Part shown: one piece after another, positions 9,407 through 18,137 of the stretch | Position numbering within the stretch: position 1 is the first letter of the stretch | Layout of the letters: each line of letters begins with the position of its first letter | NCBI RefSeq assembly: GCF_000019185.1 | Contig: NC_010334.1 | Location: forward strand, 806,001-870,000 | Length of the DNA: 64,000 nt | Reading direction: 5' to 3' | Source of the DNA: Shewanella halifaxensis HAW-EB4 | GTDB taxonomy: Bacteria > Pseudomonadota > Gammaproteobacteria > Enterobacterales > Shewanellaceae | Made by a program: the position numbers and the translations under genes | The notes under the pieces: model-generated | What the model saw: only the letters and a program-made list of their open reading frames with translations | Database searches by the model: none | What the model was told of the DNA's origin: nothing

Positions 9407-9511
9407 CCCTGAAGTAAGTACGGCATAGGACTTAGACTGGCAGACTTGAGACTCTGTCAGTCTAGTGTTCATTAACCTTAAGTGATGGCGAATAACGTTA
9501 GGAATAGAATA

Positions 9512-9697
9512 ATGACTGATAATATTAAAAGTTCTACAGCCACTGATGATATTGGATCTTTAGACTCTGGAGATACTGCTGTAACGCAAATGTCAGCTGG
9601 CGACGCCACATCTACTGTAGCCGCTATCAAAACTGCTGCTCCCGTTATAGAAGTTGGGGCTGTAGCTTATGGTTTATGCTTTATTCATATCATTTAA
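9512..9697 (+). CDS. Small 61-aa protein, unknown function
   Basis: An ATG at 9512 is preceded by AGGAA at a 7-bp spacing, so translation is plausible; an earlier GTG/ATG pair at 9482/9485 lacks such a site. The peptide has an acidic Ser/Thr/Asp-rich first half and a non-polar last 20 residues ending in a single Cys region (GLCFIHII). It follows the giant dehydrogenase by 105 bp and precedes a strong terminator, so it may be the last gene of that transcript. The leader-like/hydrophobic-core layout resembles some peptide precursors, but no modification enzyme lies nearby. Function is unknown and it may not be a real gene. Confidence 0.4.
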   Translation: MTDNIKSSTATDDIGSLDSGDTAVTQMSAGDATSTVAAIKTAAPVIEVGAVAYGLCFIHII

Positions 9698-9781
9698 AAA
9701 TTGATAGCTAAACCAAGCCACTTGTTAGGTTTGCTTAGTGAACAATACTATTAGTGAGTCGTAATTTTAGTCGGTAATACT

Positions 9782-9807
9782 AAGCGGCCCTATGGTCGCT
9801 TTTTTAT
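9782..9807 (+). terminator. Rho-independent terminator
   Basis: AAGCGGCC, loop CTAT, then GGTCGCTT (one G-T pair) followed by T6. It ends the purine/dehydrogenase transcription unit. Confidence 0.8.
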
Positions 9808-10347
9808 GCTTGAAATCAAATGGAGTAAAGGGAGATTAATCTATCAAAATTGTTTCAAGAAAGGAGGGGGATAGCTCGATTTAACGCTAAACCTTCCATT
9901 AGAGTGATGTTTAAAGCGGCGCTTCTCTTAGCCAAAGAGTACTCATATTCTGGTCGTCGGCGTGCGCTTGTCATACTGCATTTACACTATAGTGGTAGGC
10001 TTTTTCTATCAACGAAATAGCTTGTTGCCTTTATTCGGCTGTTGTTATTTAAACGGTTGATGTTGTGAGGGTTATTAACTTAGTCGGTGATTTTTTGAAT
10101 TTATTGATAACGAAAAACTTGAATAACGGCTGCTTTGAACTAAATTCGATAAGGACTGAATAATTTATGTGATTTATTTCAGCTCTAATAGTGATATTTC
10201 GTATTTTCAACTATTGATATTCGGCAAAAATCTGTAAAAATACCGCTTCTGTCTCTGATGGCGAAATACAGGGAAAACGGAAGTAAATGTTAGCGCAATT
10301 TACTTCTTATTTATTTTGTATGTGTTGATTTAAGGGCATTAACATAT
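9808..10347. other. Non-coding 540-bp gap
   Basis: No convincing ORF on either strand. The sequence is AT-rich and must hold the promoter of the downstream gene, but I see no clear operator, repeat or RNA structure in it. Confidence 0.4.
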
Positions 10348-10764
10348 ATGTATAAGACGACAAAAAAACCAGTTTGGTACGGCGAGCTAAGAACGGCTCG
10401 TGGCAATACCATTCTAATTCATGATAAACAGTTTCCTGATGCTTCAGCTGGACGTGTTTACTTCTATAACGCGACTCGAGAGTCAATCATTGAGTATGCA
10501 GAAGATATCGTTAAGCCTAACTTGCATGAGCTTGATGAGCAGGCGATAGCTGAGGTAGATAAAACTTGTGGCGCCGCTTGGTTTGCTGCAAGAGAAGAGT
10601 TTATGGCTAAGCATCAAGGCTGGGTTGAGGCAAATAACCCTAAGAGTGCAGCTGCACCTAAAAAGCCAAAGGCTGCACCTGTCGCTGACGACGATGAGCC
10701 AGAGTTAGCATCTGCAGACGACGATGACTACGATGATGATTGGTCAGACGATTACGATGATTAA
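10348..10764 (+). CDS. Hypothetical cytoplasmic protein with acidic tail
   Basis: A 138-aa protein without signal peptide or membrane segment. Residues 1-90 look like a compact domain (KPVWYGELRTARGNT, then 'GRVYFYNATRESIIEYAED'), followed by a Pro/Lys/Ala linker and a C-terminal tail made almost wholly of Asp, with Glu, Tyr and Trp. Such tails can bind metal or basic partners. It has its own promoter region and its own terminator 12 bp after the stop, so it is a single-gene unit. I do not recognise a named family; the coding call rests on normal codon use, isolated context and the flanking terminator. Confidence 0.75.
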   Translation: MYKTTKKPVWYGELRTARGNTILIHDKQFPDASAGRVYFYNATRESIIEYAEDIVKPNLHELDEQAIAEVDKTCGAAWFAAREEFMAKHQGWVEANNPKSAAAPKKPKAAPVADDDEPELASADDDDYDDDWSDDYDD

Positions 10765-10775
10765 TCAATAAAAAT

Positions 10776-10800
10776 AACAGCGCCTAGGCGCTGTTTTTTT
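10776..10800 (+). terminator. Rho-independent terminator
   Basis: AACAGCGCC directly followed by its complement GGCGCTGTT around a TA centre, then T7. It closes the small acidic-tail gene and separates it from the convergent gal operon. Confidence 0.85.
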
Positions 10801-10811
10801 GTTTCTTTTGA

Positions 10812-11843
10812 TTAAGCATCATTTTCAAATTGATAGCGACTGATGTGATGATAAATCTCCCCCGGTGCTATCAAGGCATCACCCGCAATATGCGGTTGGT
10901 TAGGTGCATCTGGGATCTGTTGAGGCTCCAAACAAACCCCCTGATACTGATTCAATCTATGTTGGTTCTTACCAACCACACCCTCTAAGCCATTTCCTCC
11001 ATATACTTGTACACCAGGCTGATTAGTATATAGCGTCATGCTGCGACCACTGAGCGGTGAGCTTAAACTGCCAAATCGCTGTAACTTCGACTCAGTGCTT
11101 GGCATTAAAAAGCAGTGATCGATTCCCGATGTCGTAGTTAACTCTTCTCTACCTATTAGCGACTGTAATTGAGTCGGTAAAGACAGGTCTAAGCCGCTGC
11201 CATGGGTTTGGCGAATTGCGCTAGGGATTCCCACGTTATTCATTTCGAGATACTGAGTCGCATCGACTTGCAGTTGATGATCTAGGCTTGATTCACTGGC
11301 ATCTAAATTGAAATAACTATGTTGAGTTAAGCTGATGGGGCAAGGTTTATCAGAGCTGGCTAAGATCTCCACATAGAGATTATTGCCCACGAGGCGATAA
11401 TCTAGCTGCACATTGCAGTTTCCCGGAAAGCCCATATCCCCATCAGGGCTTCTTAGGCTGAGGCGAACACCATCGGGGAGAGTACCAAGTTGCCACTGCT
11501 GGCGGTGAAAGCCTTCTCTGCCGCCGTGTAAACAGTTGCTGTCTTGGTTGGTATCGAGAGGGTACTGAGTTTGGCCAACATTAAATTGCCCATTGGCAAT
11601 TCGGTTTGCATATCGGCCAACAATAGCGCCTAAGTAGGCGTCTTGTGTTAGATAACCCTCGGCGCTATCACAGCCCAAAACTAAGTTGGCGCGTTCGCCG
11701 TCTCTATCCGGAGCCCATAAAGAGCGAATAATCCCACCTAGGCTTAATACCTCAATGGCGAGCGTGCCGTTGTCGATGAGCAGTCGCTCAATTTGTCCAC
11801 CACGTGGATCGGTCCAAGGTTCGAGAGAGCGAATACGTACCAT
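10812..11843 (-). CDS. galM: Aldose 1-epimerase (galactose mutarotase)
   Basis: A 343-aa cytoplasmic mutarotase interconverting beta- and alpha-galactose, which feeds GalK. The family landmarks are visible: 'GAIVGRYANRIANGQF' (about 72-87) with the substrate Arg, NCLHGG with the first conserved His, LTQHSYFNL with the catalytic His-containing motif (about 173-181), GIDHCF with the binding Asp (about 240), and LEPQQIPDAPN near the C-terminus with the catalytic Glu. Length matches E. coli GalM (346 aa). Its ATG lies 11 bp after the galK stop, so the two are co-transcribed. The assignment is firm. Confidence 0.95.
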   Translation of the reverse strand: MVRIRSLEPWTDPRGGQIERLLIDNGTLAIEVLSLGGIIRSLWAPDRDGERANLVLGCDSAEGYLTQDAYLGAIVGRYANRIANGQFNVGQTQYPLDTNQDSNCLHGGREGFHRQQWQLGTLPDGVRLSLRSPDGDMGFPGNCNVQLDYRLVGNNLYVEILASSDKPCPISLTQHSYFNLDASESSLDHQLQVDATQYLEMNNVGIPSAIRQTHGSGLDLSLPTQLQSLIGREELTTTSGIDHCFLMPSTESKLQRFGSLSSPLSGRSMTLYTNQPGVQVYGGNGLEGVVGKNQHRLNQYQGVCLEPQQIPDAPNQPHIAGDALIAPGEIYHHISRYQFENDA

Positions 11844-11854
11844 TATTAGTCCTG

Positions 11855-13009
11855 TTAATTATCGATGCGCTTAGCACCATCGCTGGCTGAACACAGATAT
11901 ATGTCGGCTTCTAGCCCAGTCTTATCTGCGTATTTTTGTTCAATGATCGAGACAACTGAATCGGTTAGTTCGTGATCGACTAGCGCGACAACGCAGCCGC
12001 CAAAGCCACCACCTGTCATGCGTACACCTCCGCGATTACCGATGACTTCTGATATTATCTCGACAAGGTAGTCGATCTCGCTGGTGGTGATCTCAAAATC
12101 ATCACGCATTGATGCATGCGACTGTGCCATTAAAAGACTGACTTTTCCTATGTCACCAGACTCTAGTGCCCATGCGGCATTTTGGGTGCGTCGATTTTCA
12201 GTGACCACATGTTTTGCTCGTTTATAACAAGCTGCAGTTAATTCAGATTTACCAGCTTCGAGGCTGGCCAAATCAAGATCTCGTAGTGACTCAAGGCCAA
12301 AATGAGTTGCTGCTTGCTCACACTGCTCGCGGCGAAGGTTATATTCGGAGTCAACGAGACCGCGCTGAACATTCGAGTTGATAATAATCAGGCTTAGGCT
12401 GTCGGGAATACTGACCGCTTCACTGTCTAAATCGAGACAGTCGATAAGCAGCGCATGGTCCTGCTGACCCAGTGCGCTGATCATCTGATCCATAATGCCG
12501 CAGGCGCAGCCGACAAATTGATTCTCTCCGCGCTGGGCCAGCTGAGCGATGGCAAGTGGTGAGAGTTGTATTTGGCTGCAATCGTTAACGGCGGTGCCAA
12601 AAGCAATCTCTAAGGCTGCGGAGGATGAAAGGCCCGCGCCCATTGGTACGTTACTGACAACGGCCAGATCGAGTCCTTTTGCCGTTAGGCCCGAGGTGGC
12701 CATTGCTGCGGTAAAGCCTTTTAGGTAGTTCGACCAATGATTCTTAACTGGCGTGCCTTCTTCACCAAATATCCACTCCTCAATCTCACCGGGAAAGGCA
12801 TCGGAGACGGCGCGAAAGCGTAAGTCATCGCGGCGTTTTACTACAATAGCAGTGTGGAAGTTGATAGCAGCGGGAAGTACAAAGCCATCGTTGTAATCTG
12901 TATGCTCACCAATAAGGTTGACGCGTCCAGGGGCACAATAAAGCTCATCGGCTTGGGTGCCAAAAGTTTGCACAAACAGTTTGTTTGCTCGCTGAGCTGG
13001 ATTGGACAT
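11855..13009 (-). CDS. galK: Galactokinase
   Basis: A GHMP-family kinase that phosphorylates alpha-galactose to galactose-1-phosphate. The galactokinase signature 'APGRVNLIGEHTDYNDGFV' lies near residue 27, the ATP-binding glycine loop 'PMGAGLSSSAALE' near 120, and the third GHMP motif 'VRMTGGGFGGCVVALV' near 335. The start used here (MSNPAQRANKL) gives 384 aa, close to E. coli GalK (382); an upstream ATG at 13060 would add 17 AT-encoded residues atypical of the family. galM follows by 11 bp. No galE or galT is in the window, so the rest of the Leloir pathway must be elsewhere. Confidence 0.96.
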   Translation of the reverse strand: MSNPAQRANKLFVQTFGTQADELYCAPGRVNLIGEHTDYNDGFVLPAAINFHTAIVVKRRDDLRFRAVSDAFPGEIEEWIFGEEGTPVKNHWSNYLKGFTAAMATSGLTAKGLDLAVVSNVPMGAGLSSSAALEIAFGTAVNDCSQIQLSPLAIAQLAQRGENQFVGCACGIMDQMISALGQQDHALLIDCLDLDSEAVSIPDSLSLIIINSNVQRGLVDSEYNLRREQCEQAATHFGLESLRDLDLASLEAGKSELTAACYKRAKHVVTENRRTQNAAWALESGDIGKVSLLMAQSHASMRDDFEITTSEIDYLVEIISEVIGNRGGVRMTGGGFGGCVVALVDHELTDSVVSIIEQKYADKTGLEADIYLCSASDGAKRIDN

Positions 13010-13300
13010 AATTTCAAATTTCCGAATGTTAATATTTACGTTTAGCACAAAACATTGCAATAAACTCTTTGGTTGCTGAGTTTGATTCTGGTGACCAATT
13101 TAATAACAGCGGCATACATAAAATTAATAGTAATAGGTTACATTTTATTGAGCGGAGATGAGGCTTAGTTTTAGTGACTTCAGGTTTTTAAACTTGTGTC
13201 ATATTATATTGCTCAATATCCATCTCTTGTTTTATAGCATGACTTTGTAAATTGTGTAACTGAGTTTTTTTGCAAATAGAACGCTGTAGACAAAAGGCGT

Positions 13301-13329
13301 TTATGCCCTACTGTTATCGCAGGGCATAA
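13301..13329 (-). terminator. Hairpin downstream of the sugar symporter gene
   Basis: TTATGCCCT and AGGGCATAA form a 9-bp stem with an 11-nt loop, 16 bp past the symporter stop on the minus strand. The following T-run is weak (CCTTTTG). It suggests that galKM, which begin about 290 bp further on, can have their own promoter in 13010-13300. Confidence 0.5.
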
Positions 13330-13344
13330 GAGTTATCGCTAGAG

Positions 13345-14766
13345 TTAGTCGGTTACAAGTTGGCTATTGATGCTTTGGGGCCCAAATACAAACTTGCTCA
13401 GTGCTAGGGTGACCAATATGGTGGCGGCGAGTGTTATTGCCATCATATGGATGAAGTGCAGAGGGCTCCATACAAAGGTAAATACCGCATACACCAGTAC
13501 ACCAAATACTAGACCTATCTTAATGGCTTTTGCATTGACATCCTTAAAGGCAAGCGCGCAGATAAAGGCGGCTAATACCGGCATGGAGTAGAGGCCATTT
13601 AGCTGCTGCAGCAGGGAGATGATGCTAGCCGACTGAGCAAATACCGGCACTAAGCATAATGAGATAAGCGTAAAGACTAACGCCACTCGGGTACCTATCT
13701 TACGTACATCGGCATTAGGGTTAACGTAGTTTTGGTGGATGTCACAGGTATAAAGTGCAGCTGCTGAGTTTAAGCATGAGTTAAACGAGCTCAATACTGC
13801 CCCCGCCATCACGGCGGCAAATGCGCCAGACATCCAACTTGGTAAGATGTCACCAACTAACTTACCGTAGGCTACATCACCCACATCCCCATAAAGCTTA
13901 TAGGCAACAAGCCCAGGTAATACCACGATAATAGGGATGATAAGCTTCATAACGACTGCGGCATAAAGGCCTTTCTGGGCTTCTTTCACCGATTTGGCTG
14001 CCAAAGCTCTTTGGGTGATCACCATATTGGTGCCCCAGTAGAAGATCTGAATAAAGATCATACCCGTTAGCAGAGTGTGCCAAGGGATATCGGATTGACT
14101 GTCGCCAATCAAGCTGATGCGCTCAATCGGGATCCCTGATAGGTCCCAATTGACGGCATTAAGCGCTAGGTAAGAAACCACGACCCCCATGAATAACAAT
14201 CCAACACCATTGAGGCTATCTGAAATTGCGATGGCTCTTAGGCCGCCAAAAATAGCATAGATAGCGCCGACGACTGCAAAGATAACCGCGAGTACTGTCA
14301 CTGAAATCGATAAGCCAAACATCGACTTCATAAATAATGAGCCGGTATAAAGTACGACAGGTAGCAAGATGAAGGCATAACCAAGCATAAATAGTACCGA
14401 CACCATGGCGCGGATCCCTTTATCTTGATATTTGCGCTCAAGTAGCTCAGTGGTGGTGGTGCAGTTATATTTGTAATAGATCGGAATCAGCCATTTCGCT
14501 AGGATGATGAGTCCCACTGCTGCGGCGATCTCCCACCATGCCACGAGTAAGGTTTGCGCGCCGTTCATCCCCACAATTTGCTCGGCGCTGATGTTGGTCA
14601 TCATCAAAGACCCCGCGACGACGACCCAGCTCAAGCCGCCGCCAGCCAGAAAGTAATCTTTGCTATCACTCGTATTGCGGGTGATTTTGCGACACTTTAA
14701 GTAGGTGATTAAGCCTACCAAGGCGGTTAAGCCAAAAAATATAACCAGTTGAATAGTCTGTTCCAT
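13345..14766 (-). CDS. Sodium:sugar symporter (SSS family), probable galactose transporter
   Basis: A 473-aa inner-membrane protein with about 13-14 hydrophobic helices. The start KDYFLAGGGLSW and 'MMTNISAEQIVGMNGA' (about 55-70) match the SSS family (vSGLT-like), including the conserved Asn/Ser region on the first core helix. 'FNSCLNSAAALYTCDI' near 310 is the sodium-site helix also typical of these carriers. It lies between the secreted beta-galactosidase gene and galKM, so galactose (or glucose) released outside the cytoplasm is the likely substrate. ATG is preceded by AAGGATC. Substrate is inferred from context; close relatives carry other sugars or sialic acid. Confidence 0.88.
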   Translation of the reverse strand: MEQTIQLVIFFGLTALVGLITYLKCRKITRNTSDSKDYFLAGGGLSWVVVAGSLMMTNISAEQIVGMNGAQTLLVAWWEIAAAVGLIILAKWLIPIYYKYNCTTTTELLERKYQDKGIRAMVSVLFMLGYAFILLPVVLYTGSLFMKSMFGLSISVTVLAVIFAVVGAIYAIFGGLRAIAISDSLNGVGLLFMGVVVSYLALNAVNWDLSGIPIERISLIGDSQSDIPWHTLLTGMIFIQIFYWGTNMVITQRALAAKSVKEAQKGLYAAVVMKLIIPIIVVLPGLVAYKLYGDVGDVAYGKLVGDILPSWMSGAFAAVMAGAVLSSFNSCLNSAAALYTCDIHQNYVNPNADVRKIGTRVALVFTLISLCLVPVFAQSASIISLLQQLNGLYSMPVLAAFICALAFKDVNAKAIKIGLVFGVLVYAVFTFVWSPLHFIHMMAITLAATILVTLALSKFVFGPQSINSQLVTD

Positions 14767-14859
14767 GTTGATCCTTCACTGCTATTTTTAGTTTTAATAT
14801 CCGTTGTTCAGCTAAATTCGTTTTAGACACTAGCTTGTGCGAGCATCATTGGCCATAAA

Positions 14860-17800
14860 CTATAGTTGGATTCTCGCCTGATTTTTTATGTCACCTTGAG
14901 CAGAAAGTGGCGTGAGGCTAAAGCCAAACGACATCGCCTCTGGTGCGATCCGATATGGGGTATGCACAGGGCGCCCCCATGAGGTGTCACCGCCGACGCC
15001 CATCTGCTTGTAATCGATATTCCAGGTGACAAAGTCACGAATTGGAATTTCGGCGCCATGGTTGGCGGTTACAGGTACTAACCCCGAGGCTGAGCCTTCG
15101 GCATCGCCGTCTCTAAAGTCGATATCGGCTTGAGCGAATGGCCATAGACTGGTTTGCAATAACTCGTTTTCCATGGTGGTTTGGGCAAGTAAGCCCGCAC
15201 CTTTACTGTTTGTTACCGCCACATAGCGTACATCGGTGCGCTGCCCGGTTTCTTGTGGTCTTGAGTAACGGTGGAAGGTTTTCTCGATGGGGAGGCTATA
15301 CCAAGCGACAGGATTCCCCGTTTTTCTATCGGCGTAGGTCTCCTCAGGGCCGCGGCCAAAGTAGTGCATAAAGCGCATCTCGAAAGGCAGCTTAGCTGAG
15401 AAGCCAAACCGAGGCAGGTCGGCAAGCTCGATGCTACCTGGAATAAACTGACTATTCACTAGCAGCTTACCTTGCAGGCTCACGCTGTAACGGGTCTTTA
15501 AGCTAAAGCCAAGCGTGGGATGCTGGTGGATTACGTGGAGCGCAGGTGCTTTTCCACTGCTATGGGTGATAGAGGTTAGGGTTAGCTCTGTAGCAGCGTC
15601 TTGCCACATATCGGCCCATTTGGGCATCTGGTTACCCAAGTCGTTATCGGTTGGGGCCCGCCAGAAGTTTGCCATGAGTGGGCTATCGAGCAGTAACTCG
15701 TCATTAGCTTTAATCTTGCTGAGCCAGCCACTGCTTTTGGCGATAAAATACTGACTTTTACCGTTACCTAATATCCAACTCTTGCTGGTTTCTTCAATTG
15801 CATCAATGGTTTTTACCGCCACAACTTTAGGCGTGTGGAGCTCGAATTGCTCAAAGGCGATCAGGTGATCGCTGGGTAACATAGGCTGTGGCGTATCGAC
15901 TTTTACCTCCAGTAAGAGTTGATACTCGAACTCCGGGCTTTGCTGCATTAGCTGCATCGTGGCCTTAGGTAAGCTAAAACGAATCGCTTTATTCGTATCG
16001 GCTTTTACTTGTGGCAGAGCCAATAACCCGTTAGCCACAGACTGCCCGTCTTGCTGCACTGTCCAGACTAAGTTTAAGCCTTGGGTGTCGATAAAGTCAT
16101 AGCGATTGCTCAGTGTGAACTCGACGTTTTGCTGCTTAATACTCAATCCCGTCAGCTTAAATGGCTGATAGACTTTTTTCACTTCAAATAGATGGGGATG
16201 TGGGTTGCGGTCAGGATCCACTAAGCCATTATTGAGGAAGTTACCGTCGGTAGGCATATCGGGATGGTAGTCTTTGCCGTAAGCCCAATAGCGCTGGCCA
16301 TTGTCATTGGTAAAGGCGAGAGACTGGTCGACCCAATCCCAAATAAAGCCACCTTGCAGCTGAGGGTATTGGTCGATCACATCCCAGTAATCTTGTAGGT
16401 TACCGACAGAATTTCCCATAGCGTGAGCATATTCAATCATGATAAGTGGTCTGTCGGTATGCGTCTTAGCATACTTTTCAATTCGCTCAATCGATGGGTA
16501 CATGGGCGCGACAATATCGGTATAGGCGTGTTGGCCTGCGGGTTCATATTGCACTGGACGACTAGGATCGCGCTGCTTTATCCAGTCATAAAGGGCCGCA
16601 AATAGCTTGCCTTCACCAGCCTCATTCCCCAGTGACCAGATGATGATCGAAGGATGGTTTTTATCGCGTTCTACCATGCGCTCAACACGCGCCTTGTGGG
16701 CTGGTAGCCAGCTCATCTCGTTACCCAGTTGAGTCTTCTCATCAATCGCCAATGGATGGGACTCAATGTTGGCTTCATCTACTACATACAGGCCATATTT
16801 ATCGGTGAGGCTTAACCAGTAGGGATCGTTTGGATAGTGGCTTGAGCGCACGGCATTGATGTTGTTTTGCTTCATCAAGCGGATATCGGTTTCCATGCTG
16901 GCTCGGCTCACGACGTGGCCGGTATCTGGGTCAGTTTCGTGTCTGTCGACGCCGCGGATCGTAATCGCCTTGTTGTTGACTAAGAGTTGGCCACCTTTTA
17001 TCTCGACACGGCGAAAGCCTATCTGTTGACTGCTGGCTTGCAGCAGTTTTCCTTGGCTGTCGCTAAGGCTAACGATAAGTTGATAAAGGTTAGGGGTTTC
17101 TGCACTCCAAAGCTTGGGAGTCTTAAGGGCAAAATCGATCTCATGACTCTGCTGTTTTTTGAGCTTGGTGACCGCTTGCTCACCGCTGCTAACCTCAACA
17201 CCTTGGGGCGACAGCAGTTGATAGCTTAGACTGACATCTTTGGCTTTAGCATGGTTTTCTAGTTTTAGTTTAAGCGTTACATCGGCCTTGTCGAGGCTTG
17301 CTGACATCTTGTAGCTGGCGTCGATATCGCTTATGCGCTGTTTCTCGGTGGCGTAGAGATAGACATCACGCTCAATACCACTGACCCTCAGCATGTCCTG
17401 ACTTTCTAAGTAGCTTGCGTCACTCCAGCGGATAATTTGTAAGGCCAGTAAGTTTTTTCCTTGGGTCAAATAGGGAGTGATATCAAATTCGGCGGGGGTT
17501 TTAGCGCCTTGACTATATCCCACCTCGGTGCCATTAACAAAAGCCGTCAGTGCCGAGCGCGCAGCACCAATATGCAAGAAAACTTGCTTATCTTGCCAGC
17601 CGTCAGGGAACTTAATCTCACGACGATAACTTCCCGTTGGGTTGTGATCTTCCGGTGCATCGGGCCAAGTCGTGGTAAATGGATAGCGCTCATCTAAATA
17701 GATGGCATGGCCGAACCCTTGAGTCTCCCAGTTGCCGGGCACTTGAATACTCTGCCAGCTCTCAAGGTTAGCCTCTGCTTGAGCAAAATCCTTTGGAACA

Positions 17801-18093
17801 CTAAAAGGGTTTCTAGCGTAATGAAACTGCCATCGACCATTAAGGTCGATAAAGTTACTACTGTCTTTAGGCTGATCTTTTAGCGCTTTGGCTAAGCTCG
17901 AATAACCAAAGAAACTGGCGTGGGCAGCTTGTTTATTCTGCTCAAAAATCTGATGGTTTTGCCAGCGCTCAGGCGTATCACTGGCAAAGCTAACCGGGCA
18001 AACTAAAAGTGCAAATAGAGCGGTAAGCCTATGACTTAGAGTGGTTTTTTTGGTAATCGATTGTAGGGGATTCATAAAGGTGTGACTCTTCAT
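14860..18093 (-). CDS. Exported GH2 beta-galactosidase (LacZ type)
   Basis: A 1077-aa glycoside hydrolase family 2 enzyme. Unlike E. coli LacZ, it has a signal peptide: a basic start (SITKKTTLSHR), a hydrophobic core (LTALFALLVCPVSF) and an ASD cleavage region, so it should work in the periplasm. The LacZ framework follows: 'YQSIQVPGNWETQG'-like sugar-binding N-domain, 'VDRHETDPDTGHVVS', the acid/base Glu in SLGNEAGEG (about 485), the nucleophile Glu in MIEYAHAMGNS (about 556) and the C-terminal domain 5 with 'RAPTDNDLGNQ' and GRGPEETYADR. Two in-frame ATGs six codons apart both leave the signal peptide intact; neither has a strong Shine-Dalgarno. It is followed by the sodium symporter (93 bp). 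Lactose or plant/algal galactosides may be the substrate. Confidence 0.93.
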   Translation of the reverse strand: MKSHTFMNPLQSITKKTTLSHRLTALFALLVCPVSFASDTPERWQNHQIFEQNKQAAHASFFGYSSLAKALKDQPKDSSNFIDLNGRWQFHYARNPFSVPKDFAQAEANLESWQSIQVPGNWETQGFGHAIYLDERYPFTTTWPDAPEDHNPTGSYRREIKFPDGWQDKQVFLHIGAARSALTAFVNGTEVGYSQGAKTPAEFDITPYLTQGKNLLALQIIRWSDASYLESQDMLRVSGIERDVYLYATEKQRISDIDASYKMSASLDKADVTLKLKLENHAKAKDVSLSYQLLSPQGVEVSSGEQAVTKLKKQQSHEIDFALKTPKLWSAETPNLYQLIVSLSDSQGKLLQASSQQIGFRRVEIKGGQLLVNNKAITIRGVDRHETDPDTGHVVSRASMETDIRLMKQNNINAVRSSHYPNDPYWLSLTDKYGLYVVDEANIESHPLAIDEKTQLGNEMSWLPAHKARVERMVERDKNHPSIIIWSLGNEAGEGKLFAALYDWIKQRDPSRPVQYEPAGQHAYTDIVAPMYPSIERIEKYAKTHTDRPLIMIEYAHAMGNSVGNLQDYWDVIDQYPQLQGGFIWDWVDQSLAFTNDNGQRYWAYGKDYHPDMPTDGNFLNNGLVDPDRNPHPHLFEVKKVYQPFKLTGLSIKQQNVEFTLSNRYDFIDTQGLNLVWTVQQDGQSVANGLLALPQVKADTNKAIRFSLPKATMQLMQQSPEFEYQLLLEVKVDTPQPMLPSDHLIAFEQFELHTPKVVAVKTIDAIEETSKSWILGNGKSQYFIAKSSGWLSKIKANDELLLDSPLMANFWRAPTDNDLGNQMPKWADMWQDAATELTLTSITHSSGKAPALHVIHQHPTLGFSLKTRYSVSLQGKLLVNSQFIPGSIELADLPRFGFSAKLPFEMRFMHYFGRGPEETYADRKTGNPVAWYSLPIEKTFHRYSRPQETGQRTDVRYVAVTNSKGAGLLAQTTMENELLQTSLWPFAQADIDFRDGDAEGSASGLVPVTANHGAEIPIRDFVTWNIDYKQMGVGGDTSWGRPVHTPYRIAPEAMSFGFSLTPLSAQGDIKNQARIQL

Positions 18094-18137
18094 TATTATT
18101 ATTCTGTTGTTGTTTAGGTCTTTTTATAATGTGCTGG

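Noticed and set aside
9074..9472. 132-codon minus-strand frame and 106-codon plus-strand frame over the 3' end of the dehydrogenase gene
   Set aside because: Both overlap the molybdopterin-binding C-terminal domain in other frames and have low-complexity, non-protein-like composition.
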